From the NCBI GenBank assembly GCA_029298735.1, contig JANSLP010000207.1:1-57142 (forward strand): a stretch of DNA of 57,142 nt, read 5' to 3'. This document shows, piece after piece, positions 11,001 to 20,917 of the stretch. Positions within the stretch are counted from its first letter, which is position 1; each line of letters opens with the position of its first letter. The position numbers and the translations under genes were made by a program. Below the pieces are notes generated by a model that had not been told where the DNA came from, searched no databases, and saw only the letters and a list, made by a program, of their open reading frames with translations. Origin of the DNA: Ophiostoma sp. CBS 140.51. Lineage: Eukaryota > Ascomycota > Sordariomycetes > Ophiostomatales > Ophiostomataceae.

Positions 11001-13458
11001 AATGCTGTGCTGTTTCCATTGATTGAGACCAGCACACTGGTTGCTTGGCCTTCTGTTGTAATCCTCAATACGAGAAAGGCGAGATGAACGAGAAGGCTTA
11101 ATTGATTGATTGGCCGTGTATCGTACTTCGTGACCGAGATGCGAAATACGTGTATTGCCCGATGAGTGCTCTTTTCACAGCCTCGACAGCCAACAAACAG
11201 AGCCTTTTCGGGAGCTTATCTGTGGTGTCGGTCAACCTTTTTCGGCGGCTTGGGTGCTTGGATACTGACTTCATCATTGCCTCGTAGACGTGGCTGTTCT
11301 TGAGGCTATTCTGATGATGTTATCACATTTTTCTGACATGGGTTCGGTCATATATTTTCACTTGTTCTGAGCATATTCGGGCAGTGCTGTCAGCATGTTG
11401 CCAAGTTGTCTTGTTGCTGATGCATCGCTCTTTCCTCAAATTGACTTCTGTACTGTGCATGTGTAGCACTTGCCCGTCGTCGTACATTCCCAGTCTGATG
11501 TTCAGTCTAAATCTAAAAGAGAAAGTGGACTACATCTTTGTCCCCTTTTCTTTCGTCATGGTTTCTTCGACAACCTTTCACCTCTCTTCAGGTTATAACT
11601 CGCAGCATCATCCCAAAATTTTGTGACCGAGAAAACGAAAAGGATGAAAAGGACAAGCGGGATGTGTGCTACGCCCTGCCCTACCGCCAACTCTCTACCA
11701 ATCGTCCGCCCTCTCCGTCCAACTTGTACGATGATCTCGAGGCTTGGCAGTCCATTTGAGGTTCTGGAAAGCAATATGGGTTGGGCAACAAGAAATAATC
11801 CCTTGATATTTAGATGCTGTGCCTTTTGACGCCCCAGGGGCTTTTTGGGAGGCGTATTTATGAAAGTGGTCAACAATGGTGGAAAGAGGTGTGGGTGCGT
11901 GAGAAAGTGACGGCATCATTTTGGTCTTTGGGCCACTGTGGTGTGTGGGTCACCAAAACCTTTGGGTGCCACTGTTCCATTGTGCTATTGGCACGCGAGA
12001 CACACGCGAGACATCTCGGTACGCTAGCCAAGGCGACTGATTCCAGCGACTTTCATTGACAGCGCTGTAATCTGCCAGATATGCCGACTGCGTAAAGAGA
12101 CCCAAAGAAATAAACTCGGGGGGCAAATATAGTGGTCCTCTGTGGTCTCCCTCGTCTCCGTTGCCGGCCAGCCGCTCCTTCTGGTCTCGTCTTCTAATCT
12201 GATTCTCTGTTCTTTGTGCACAGCCTCGTTCCACTGCAAGACTATCCAAGGCACTTGGAGGACCACATGACACACAAAACAAAAGGACTTCCGCTACATC
12301 CCCGGTGCAGGGACCATTTGTCACGTTTCGCGACTTTGAGCTCCCGGCGACCGAAGTGCCGACACCCGATGGCCGGGGATATACTCAGAAAGGGAAGAAC
12401 GAAGAAGAAAACAAAAAAGTACGCCGGGTGCAGACCGGACGCAGACCGGACAAAGGTCGGCAAGTCGGGACGTAAAAGACGGGCGGACACTTGTCTCCTG
12501 CAACACCTACAACACCTGCAACGACTGCCAACTCGCCGCCAACTTGGCAGCCTCGCGGGGTCTTGGCTGACGTCGGAGCTTTGGAAAGACGTGATCTTTA
12601 TCTGGACAGGGGTTAGAGAAATCGGCATTCAACTCAAGACGGACAGCGTACTTTATGCTATCGATAACTTTTTTTCAAAAGGATGTCGATGCTCAAGTTG
12701 CGAATTCTCATACCATGCGGAGATCACGGCAGAGAAAAGACATCATGACAGATGCAGAAAATGGTGGACAAAAAAGGCGACGACAGGGGATGCTTCGCCA
12801 AGACATCTGCAGCCCAAACGCCAAGCAAACTTAATCAAGGTAATTTTCTACTTTTTCTCCTCATTAGAAAACCGACAAAAATGCGAAATGAAAGCATACT
12901 TTCGCCAAGATGGAAAACAAAGAAGGCTTTCTTCGACGCATGAACACGAGTTAATGCGTGAGCAACAAGTGAGGTAAACGAGGTCTAACGGAGCAAACCG
13001 ATTTCACAGGTAAACTTCAACGTCAACATCTACAGCTGAACACTAAAAAAAAAAAAGAGAAAAACAGGAAGAAAAGAAAACAGAGAGAGAGTGGGCTCCT
13101 GTGCCAGGCTACTGGAACGTATCTCAGAGAAAGTACGTCAATATCGAGAAAATCTGAAAAAGAGTGGCGCGGTAGTAGCATGCCAGCACATATGTCCAAT
13201 TAGCCACAAAATACTGCAAAATAGACCTCGCAATATTGGAGACGTCAATTCTGTATCAGTATGCTTAACGGGGGCCAAAAAAAATAAAAGGTTGTGATAA
13301 GTTAAGAGTGATGTCGTCGGCAAAGGGATGTAAGTTTATAAGTAAATAAAAGGTAAGTTGAGGCTTAGTCAGCTGTGGCCTAAGCTGCGTTGGCCCAAGG
13401 CTACAGTCTCAACTCTCACCAAGCTACACATCACGGAGCACCACCACTCCATCACAAG
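8036..13458. other. 5.4-kb intergenic stretch without a supportable gene
   Basis: Lies between the divergent band-7 and CIR_N genes. A TTTAAATA element about 270 bp upstream of the band-7 start (8305-8312) could serve as its core promoter. The remaining sequence is a mosaic of A/G-rich and C/T-rich tracts with many short frames and no recognisable protein. The longest, 12216-12977 on the plus strand, starts at GTG and reads like translated non-coding DNA (clusters of Arg, Lys, His, Cys). No tRNA B-box, 5S rRNA or transposase motif was found by eye. It may hold long leaders, a lineage-specific gene or an lncRNA. Confidence 0.45.
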
Positions 13459-14746
13459 ATGCCTTTGTATGTTCTTCCTCACTATCCACTCATACTTTCC
13501 CTTCAGAGACTGACTGTTTTACAGAAAACTCCTGGCCAAAAAGTCGTGGCATGTCTACAATGCAGACAACGTCGCCCGCGTTCGTCGCGACGAGGCTGAG
13601 GCCCGTGCCCGCGAGGCCGACGAAGAGCGGCAACAGCGCGCCACGGAGTCCTCGCAACGGGAGCGTCTCTTGAGGGGGGAGGCCACCGGTGAGGGTGATG
13701 ACTCAGTGGAGCAGTCCAAATGGGCGGCGGCAGAACGTGCGGCTGATAAACAGGCGGAAGACACTGTCGCACCAGTAGCCAAAAGCCGGCCCTCCCGACG
13801 CCTACGCAAACGCCATGGCGAAGATGACACCGACTTTGAGATGCGCATGGCGAGGGCCCAGGTCGACGAGGAGAGCACTTATGTGGCCAATCGTCAGCGG
13901 GAGACTGCCCCGGCCGAAACAGATCGCCCACTCATCGACCGCAACGGCAACTTTGACCTATTTGGCCGGCTAGAAGAAAGCGTCATTGCACGGCAAACAC
14001 GCCCAGTCGATCATGCACCACCCTCTTCGATGCGCATTGCCGATGCCGCAGGCGGCGCCAATGCCCTCAGCGCATGGTATGCCGGCGAGAAGGGTCCAAC
14101 GCCAGCGTCCAAGCCCACATTCTCGTCTATTCCTGAGTCCGCATCCAACGAACCCCGTCGGCCACCCATCGCGGCTCCGGCAGGGTCCATGGCCGCTGAT
14201 CCATTGGCAGCCATGCGTCAAGGCGCGGCGGCTGTGCGGGCTTTGAAGCAGGAGCGGCAACGGGAGACTGAGGAGCGGGATCGGGCGATGGCTGCGCTGG
14301 TGGCGGAACAGGAGCAAGAACGGGAGCGAGATCGGGAGAGACAACGACGCCATCGCCACCGACACCGAGATCACCGACATCGACATCGTGATCACCACCG
14401 TGATGATAGACGACGAAGGGACAAGGGCAGCGATAAAGACGAAGTCGACAGTCTTGAGGAATTCACATTAGATGGCGATGTGAAGGAGAAGAAGCATCGT
14501 GACGACAAAGAGTCTAGAGAAAGACGGTACCACTCGTACCACGATCGGCGAGACGACCGCGATGGCCGATATTCAGAAAGGAGGAACCACCACGATCGAG
14601 AGCGACGGCATCATAGGGACGACAAGGACAGGGAGAGGAGTCGTCGCCATCATCACGATAGGGATGACCGTAGCCGGTCACGTCGAGAAAGACCACGGAG
14701 AAGGGACCGCTCGTCATTGTCACCGGGGTCTCGCATTTCAGCATAG
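13459..14746 (+). CDS. CIR_N-domain pre-mRNA-splicing factor with RS-like tail
   Basis: Exons 13459-13466 and 13525-14746, 409 aa. The first exon codes only Met-Pro and part of Leu; a 58-nt intron (GTATGT donor, TTTTACAG acceptor) follows. Splicing gives the conserved start MPLKLLAKKSWHVYNADNV, with ARVRRDEAEARAREADEE next. This is the CIR_N domain of the CBF1-interacting corepressor and related splicing-associated proteins. The middle is Ala/Pro-rich. From about residue 250 the chain is dominated by Arg, His, Asp, Glu and Ser (RD/RS-like), a composition typical of nuclear-speckle and spliceosomal proteins. Convergent with the helicase gene, 250 bp away. A role in splicing is family inference; no catalytic activity is expected. 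Confidence 0.85.
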
Positions 14747-14815
14747 GTCGATAGTATACGAGAACACGAAATTTGATACTCTGCACTCAAAGTATCACTT
14801 CCACTATGATACCTA

Positions 14816-14821
14816 AATAAA
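14816..14821 (+). terminator. Candidate AATAAA poly(A) signal of the CIR_N gene
   Basis: AATAAA about 70 nt after the stop codon in the short AT-rich gap between two convergent genes. The gap also has A/T runs that could serve 3'-end formation of the opposite gene. Confidence 0.4.
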
Positions 14822-14997
14822 AAATTGCACTTTTATCGAAAAGTTTTCTATTCTATTTTTAAAAAAAAATCGCACCTTCAAAACAATTGAAATTAAATAT
14901 GAATAAAATTCTCGCTTTTAGAAAACCAACAATAATTTATCAGTCTTTGTACAAAATACAATATGCCTGTAAATGCTTTCGTAGTAAAATACAAGAT

Positions 14998-17230
14998 TTA
15001 GTCAGAAATGCCACCCCATCCCTCATCACCCTCCTTGGCCGTCTCTGCTGCTTCGGCCTCATTCTTCTTGCGGATGCTCTCCACTATGGCCTCAATCCGC
15101 TCCGCCTCGGCCCGCTCTTCAGGCGTCATCAGAGCCAAACGCTCAGCATCCTTCTTGCGGCGTTTCTTGTCGCGACGCTCCACACGCACATCGTCACGGT
15201 CAGACTTGCTGCTCCAGGCCGAGTTCCGTTTTCGCTTCTCAAGCTGTGCCGCACGTGCTTCTGCCGCTTCGGCGTCCAGGTCGCGGTTGGCTGCGGCGAG
15301 CTCAAACGCACGCATCGCCGCCAGGCGCGCCTTCTCCTTGGTCTTGTCCTTGAAGGGGATTGCACGCACGTCGACCTCGCCCTCCAGACCTAGGGACCGG
15401 TCTGTGATTCCGGCTGCCCGCAACTCGGGCATCTTGGGTAGCTGTACGAGACCCCATGCATGCCCTAGATCGACCCAATCCAGGTCCATGGGACGGAAAA
15501 TTGACGAGGCTTGGTGCTCCTTGAAGGCACGGGCCCACGAAACAAACCCACGCTTACTCAGCTCGTGGATTTCACGGTCAGATTTGACCTGGTCCCGGAT
15601 CAGTTTGGTGATGGCAGCCGCCGCTTCGCGATCGGCGGTGCCGTCGGCTTCCTCGTTGGCCGGCAGTGCGCCCAGCACATCGACCAAGTCAGGCACGGCC
15701 ACACCAAGCAGCTCGACAGGTGTTTTACGCACAGCCAGGAACGGAACATAGCCCCCGGCCTCACGTCCTGGCCGCAGCATGGTCACTGCCAGACCACGAC
15801 GGCCGGCACGGCCCGTGCGGCCACAGCGATGCAAGAAGGTCTTGGGGTCAGTCGGTGGGTCAATGTTGATGACGAGGTCGACGTTTGGCACATCCAAGCC
15901 ACGACTGGCAACATCAGTAGCTGCGTTTGTTAGTAGGAGGTACAATGTGCAAGACAGTTGCGGTGAGGGAGAGCATACTCAACAGGATACATGGTTTTGT
16001 AGAAGACAGGAACCGCTCATAAGCGACCTCACGCACGTGCGGTTTCAACTTTCCGTGTAGCGACAGAACAGCGTAGCCATCCGGCAGGATGGAGGGCAGT
16101 ACTTGCGAGAAGTACATGACAGAGAAACAAGACGCCATGAACACAAGTGTCCGTTGTGGTCTTGGCTCGATCTGTTCCAACAGCTGTACTAAACCGGGCA
16201 GCTTTTGGCTGGACGGCAGAACCATGTATGTGTTTAGAAGACTGGCTGGTGTCTTCTTCTCCTCGATTTCCGGGGCCGGCGCGGCTTCTAAAGCCTTGCC
16301 CAACTTTTGTGCCTCTCTCTGTTTTGGTGTCTGCACACGCACAACAACACGCTTCGGGTTTCGTAGATTCATCTTGATCAGCTCGCTGATGGCCTCGTTG
16401 ACCGACGCAGAGCACAAAAAGGTTCGCCGTTGCTTCGGGATGAAGGCGAGGATACGGCGCAGCTCATTGGCGAAACCGAGATCGAGCAGACGGTCGGCCT
16501 CGTCGAGCACAAGAGCTTCAAAGGATGTCGTCGAGTTCACAGCCTGGCTGGATAACATCTCTGCTAACCGGCCGGGCGTTCCAATTAGGATATTTGTGCC
16601 CTGGCGCAAAAAGGTTACCAGATCGCCGCTGGCCTTGATCGTGGCACCGCTGATGACAAGCTGCGGCACAATCACGGCCTCTGCCGTCTCGGGCCGCCGG
16701 GTGTTTGCGAGTAGCGATGGTGCATCCGGATCGTCTTCACCTGCTATCCGCTTGCCGTCCGCAGACAGCCCCGACCCTGGCTTCTTCTTGCTCGCCTTGC
16801 CCTTGCCCTTCTTCCCTGTCCCCTCCTCCTCGTTCAAGTGCTTGGATCGTTGTTGTAGGTAAGGCAGGATGGCGGCGGATGCGGGGTGGAAGGCAATCAG
16901 CTCAAGCAAGACGCGGTGCAGCTGGACGGCCAGCTCTCGTGTCGGTGCGAGGATGACGGCGGCGACGTGGCCGCGCTTGATCGGCGCTGCATCCTTGTCG
17001 CCAAATCTCTTGAGGATGCGGGCAACAAGCGGGATCAGAAACGAAAGACTCTTTCCACTTCCTGTTGGCGCTTCGACGACAATATCTGAGTTGCCGAGGA
17101 AGAGGGGGATGGCAGCGGCTTGGGCAGGCGTCGGCTCAGTGAAGCCCATGCTGGACACGGCCTCGAGGCACCATTCGGGCAGGCCCGTGGCATCCCATGA
17201 CCGTGCGCTCTTCTTCTTGACGGGAGCCAT
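14998..17230 (-). CDS. SPB4: DEAD-box rRNA helicase, Spb4/DDX55 type
   Basis: ATP-dependent RNA helicase predicted to act in nucleolar 60S pre-ribosome maturation. Exons 17230-15979 and 15920-14998, 724 aa; the 58-nt intron (GTATGC, ACTAAC, GCAG) joins Ile-Leu-Leu to Thr-Thr-Asp-Val-Ala-Ser-Arg-Gly. Motifs seen are Q-motif Gln37, Walker A APTGSGKS (54-61), APTRELA, GTPGR, DEAD (243-246), motif III SAS (274-276, usually SAT), TTDVASRGLD and HRCGRTGRAG. The family signature DPPTDPKTFLHRCGRTGR and the C-terminal extension (FLAVRKTPVEL, later FVSWARAFKEHQASSIF) point to Spb4 rather than other DEAD proteins. A Lys/Gly-rich insert near residues 145-190 makes it longer than yeast Spb4. The Lys/Arg/Glu-rich tail is typical of nucleolar helicases. 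ATG 17230 was chosen at the conserved start; the frame stays open upstream with another in-frame ATG but no conservation. Confidence 0.92.
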
Positions 17231-18636
17231 TGTGGGCCGATGTGTGTTGTCGGTCGGGGGATGTAGGAGGGAGCAGGAGAAGTCGAGGCGATTTTGGAGA
17301 TGGTTTGAGAAGTCTGTCGCTGTGATTAAACGAGTGTGGAAGGTGCGACAGAGGCGGGTGGTTGGCGCCTTTCGAATTGTCGCAACACTCACTCTTTCTT
17401 CTTATCGACAAACCGAGAAGTAGTAAATGGCAACCGAAGTTATTCGAAGAAAGGGCGACCTGATTTCGAGTAAACAGAGCAGTTGCGCCTTCCTCTTGCG
17501 CAAAACGTGCATGCCCTCCACATGTAAGTTCGGGGTAACTTTTTTTTGTGTTATCTTATCGATAGATTTTTGGAAAGAGAACAGTGCATAATACAGTGCT
17601 CAACTGTCAGATGTCTCCAATTTAAACTATGGCTTACTGTGCCATAAGAGCGGTCCACTTAATTTATCTAAGCCAATCAGAAGCCTCGTATGTTCCTTCC
17701 GAAGCAACCGCAAATCTCTTCGCGTCGACCTTTGTTCCTCAGCGCGCAAAATGTGGCAGCCACGCTGCTCGCCGCCTAAATTTTCCTTTTCGTTTGCTGA
17801 TGCCGTCCCTGCCTGTCTTTCTGTATTTGGCGTCATGTCACGCTCCCACTCGCCACGCAACATCAACATCACATTTCGGCCTCTATTCCCCTCCATGACC
17901 GGCGACCCTACAATCGCAGGCAGCCGTCTTTCCTAAAGCTCGCGATCGCTGCGTTTACATCCGGTTATTTTCGTCAGGGCTTCTGCTTCGTGTCATTCTC
18001 GTTTCGCTGCATCCTTTCACCTCAGAGGCGATCACAAGCCAAAAGCCAAAAGATTGTCCTCCTCGGCCAACAATCCTTAAAGTCAACAAAACACCACCTA
18101 GCTAGGCACTCCTTTCCTCGACAATAGCCTCCGCCGATTCCGAGAAACTTGTAGGACACCCGGTCAGCCTTCTTTTCTCTCAGCAGCCAACAGAAGCGGC
18201 CTATCCGCGTGCCATCTCGAAGCACGCGAGCCCCTTTAGTTGCGCATCCGAAGTCACGACACCTCTCCCGACGAACTCGTCATCCCTCCCCTCTTCCCCT
18301 ACGCGCACTGCCTACTCGGCGGCCGAGCCCGACTCTGCCGCACTCTTCTCCGCAATCGTGGATCCGTTAGTACAGTTTATCACCGACCTCTTTGAGACGC
18401 CCCAGTCCGCACTGATCTCAGCGACCGCCGCCCCGCATTCCGAATCGTCTCATCGGGCCTCCGAAAAGACACATCTCTGCTCCTCTTTCTCTTCCTCCTG
18501 CTCTTCAGAATCGTCTACATCTTCGTCTACTCTGTACGCCTCGTCTTGCTGGCCGTACCATCAGTTCTACGACCTACGCCGGTTTCTCAACGGCGTAATC
18601 ACGACTCCCGCCCTCGCACCCTTCCCATACGACGAC
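17231..18636. promoter_or_regulatory. Divergent promoter region of the SPB4-like and DGK1-like genes
   Basis: 1.4 kb between two divergent starts. The right part is pyrimidine-rich. From 18106 to 18636 the frame of the DGK1-like gene stays open with no ATG, so the real 5' end of that gene is uncertain. No repeats or RNA genes seen. Confidence 0.5.
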
Positions 18637-19950
18637 ATGTCTTCCTCCACCTCACAGCGGCGCCGCATTCCGGCCACACCTCGCGTTATCTCTCCGAGCC
18701 CCACACCGTCAGAACGGCAAGGCTCGATGGATCGTGACGCCGATGGCTCATACAACGGCCCAATGACACGGTCTGCTAGGAAAAGACTCTCCACCCCGCA
18801 ACCTGTGGATGAGGAGTCGTATGACGAGGATGAGACAAAAGCCAACGAAAAGACGACAGGAGGGGAAGGAAGAGGAGCTGCGGAAAGCAGCGACAGCAGT
18901 GGATCCGAACTCCGGCGTGCCCGCACACGAAGCCGCAGCCCGATTATCACACGGAGGTTCGGCGAGCTTACTCCGGCCAACGCTGCGAGCGGCTCCAAGT
19001 CTAAGAAGGGAGCATCTGCAAGTGCAAACGGCGGATCGTCGCCTAAGAGCAGTAAGACAGAAACAGTGGCAAACGGCAAATCCTTGGAGACGCAAAAGAA
19101 TGGTCACCTGCGGCCACCGCCACTGAACGGCATCTCGTCTGCCGGCAACTGGTGGCGCGACTTCAGTCGCAGTCCTAGTCCGCTGGGTCTTATCCCGATC
19201 CACCGGCACTGGCGGTCATTTGTGCACAAGCACGAGGTGCCACGGAAGCTGCTCCACGTATCCATTGGCTTCCTGGTTATGTGGTTGTACGCCTCGGGCA
19301 CGCAGACTCGCTCGGTGTGCCCCTACCTGATGGGTGCACTGATTCCCATTGCCAGCGTGGATCTGCTGCGGCACCGTTACGCACCCTTCAACCGGCTGTA
19401 CGTACGTGTGCTGGGCGCCCTGATGCGCGAGAGCGAGTTTGACGGGTACAACGGCGTCATCTTTTACCTGCTGGGCGCGTGGACCGTGTTGTACACCCTC
19501 CCCAAGGACGTCGGCGTTATCAGCGTCATGCTACTGAGCTGGTGCGACACGGCTGCCAGCACATTTGGCCGCATGTACGGCCGGTACACTCCACGCCTGC
19601 GTCGCGGCAAGTCGCTGGCCGGCTCCACGGCTGCGTTCCTGGTCGGTGTGGCCACTGCGGCCTGGTTCTGGGGCTCCTTCTCTCAGCGCATCGGCCCAAT
19701 GCCCGGCGACGAGAACTTTATGTTCAAGGGAACCCTGAGCCTGCCGTCATCGGTCGTGTCGTACCTTGGCTGGGACGAGTCGACCAAGACGAGCATCTCC
19801 GGCGCCCTCGCACTCGGTGTCGTGAGCCTGTGGTCGGGCTTTGTCGCGTCGGCCAGTGAGGTGGTCGACATCTTTGGCTGGGACGACAACCTGACAATCC
19901 CCGTCCTGAGCGGCCTGGGTATCTGGGCCTTCTTGAAGGTGTTTGGTTAG
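18637..19950 (+). CDS. DGK1: CTP-dependent diacylglycerol kinase, Dgk1-like
   Basis: Predicted to phosphorylate diacylglycerol to phosphatidate using CTP at the ER/nuclear envelope, opposing the Pah1 phosphatase and so regulating membrane growth. Single exon from ATG 18637, 437 aa. The first 180 residues are Ser/Arg/Glu-rich and low-complexity. The membrane domain follows, beginning with HKHEVPRKLLHVSIGF, and carries the family's conserved segments: LRHRYAPFNRLYVRVLGALM (its start), LSWCDTAASTFGRMYGR and RRGKSLAGSTAAFLVG. Its hydrophobic helices match the CTP-transferase (phosphatidate cytidylyltransferase) fold. The order and the KSLAGS segment favour Dgk1 over Sec59 dolichol kinase. Yeast Dgk1 is 290 aa; the extra length lies in the disordered N-terminus. 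An upstream in-frame extension is possible. Confidence 0.85.
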   Translation: MSSSTSQRRRIPATPRVISPSPTPSERQGSMDRDADGSYNGPMTRSARKRLSTPQPVDEESYDEDETKANEKTTGGEGRGAAESSDSSGSELRRARTRSRSPIITRRFGELTPANAASGSKSKKGASASANGGSSPKSSKTETVANGKSLETQKNGHLRPPPLNGISSAGNWWRDFSRSPSPLGLIPIHRHWRSFVHKHEVPRKLLHVSIGFLVMWLYASGTQTRSVCPYLMGALIPIASVDLLRHRYAPFNRLYVRVLGALMRESEFDGYNGVIFYLLGAWTVLYTLPKDVGVISVMLLSWCDTAASTFGRMYGRYTPRLRRGKSLAGSTAAFLVGVATAAWFWGSFSQRIGPMPGDENFMFKGTLSLPSSVVSYLGWDESTKTSISGALALGVVSLWSGFVASASEVVDIFGWDDNLTIPVLSGLGIWAFLKVFG

Positions 19951-20860
19951 ACGATTTTGGTCGTCTGATATACACCCATCCTGTCCTTCTACACGTCTTA
20001 CTCGACTTCGTATCGTTCACGTTTTATTGTTATGCTTCATCATTAATTCCTCCACACCCACCTATTCAACCTACCTTCCTCCTCGTTTGTCAATACATGT
20101 CCATTCTTGTTCACCATGATTTCCCCAGCATGTCTTCACTTTTGCAGATTGAAGAGAGTTTACGACACAGGCGTTACGATTTTCTTCATGGTTTTTTGTA
20201 TCTTCTTTCTTTTGTCATTACATTGCGATTCTTCTTCATCAGCTTTCCTGTTCCCCGTCAGTCAGGTCACGCCCTCTTTTCAGAATAGATTTTAGGGGCT
20301 CTTTTGCGGGTTGACTTCCTTTTTTGGGATTCCTTTTTTGGCGAGGCGGACGCCACCTTGACTTTTGTCACCTCTTGTCTATCTTCTTTTCCTCTACCTA
20401 CTACACCTGCCATTCAGATACTCTCTTATTCCCTATGTCACAGTTCCTAAGTTCGTGATTCAACTCACCTCATGAAATAGAAATTCTTTATTATCGTCTA
20501 TGCATTAAGTCCCCGTCGCAAGCATGTGAATCGCAAGATCGGGGTTTCTCCGACTAGGCCAGGAAAGATCTTCGGCGCCGAGCTGCCCACCCTCTCCCGT
20601 ATTCGCACCCTCGTCCATTATTGCCAAACATCGCCTCCTCACTCGAACATCACGCCTGCTCGCGATATCCTTGACTGCAAAGAATAGCGATGCAGCTAAG
20701 CAGACTTTAGCTTCACCCTCCAGGACTTGGCTTCGTATGCGGTGCTCGTCATGGGCTTTCCTTGGCTTTTGGCTTGCTTCTGTTACGGATAAAAGAGGAT
20801 ATAAAAAGTCGCACAAGGAAATCTCGAATTGCGAAACACAAGTATGGCCACGAAATACAC

Positions 20861-20917
20861 GTTCACCTGCCTTGTATTCGTTCACCTGCCTTGTATTCGT
20901 TCACCTGCCTTGTATTC
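20861..20917 (+). repeat. Tandem repeat, three perfect copies of a 19-bp unit
   Basis: The unit GTTCACCTGCCTTGTATTC occurs three times in direct succession (20861-20879, 20880-20898, 20899-20917) with no mismatch. Nineteen is not a multiple of three and no gene overlaps, so this is a non-coding minisatellite. Confidence 0.97.

Noticed and set aside
12216..12977. 253-codon plus-strand frame in the 5.4-kb gap
   Set aside because: Starts at GTG, has no motif, and its composition (clusters of Arg, Lys, His and Cys) resembles translated non-coding DNA. Not annotated as a gene without transcript support.
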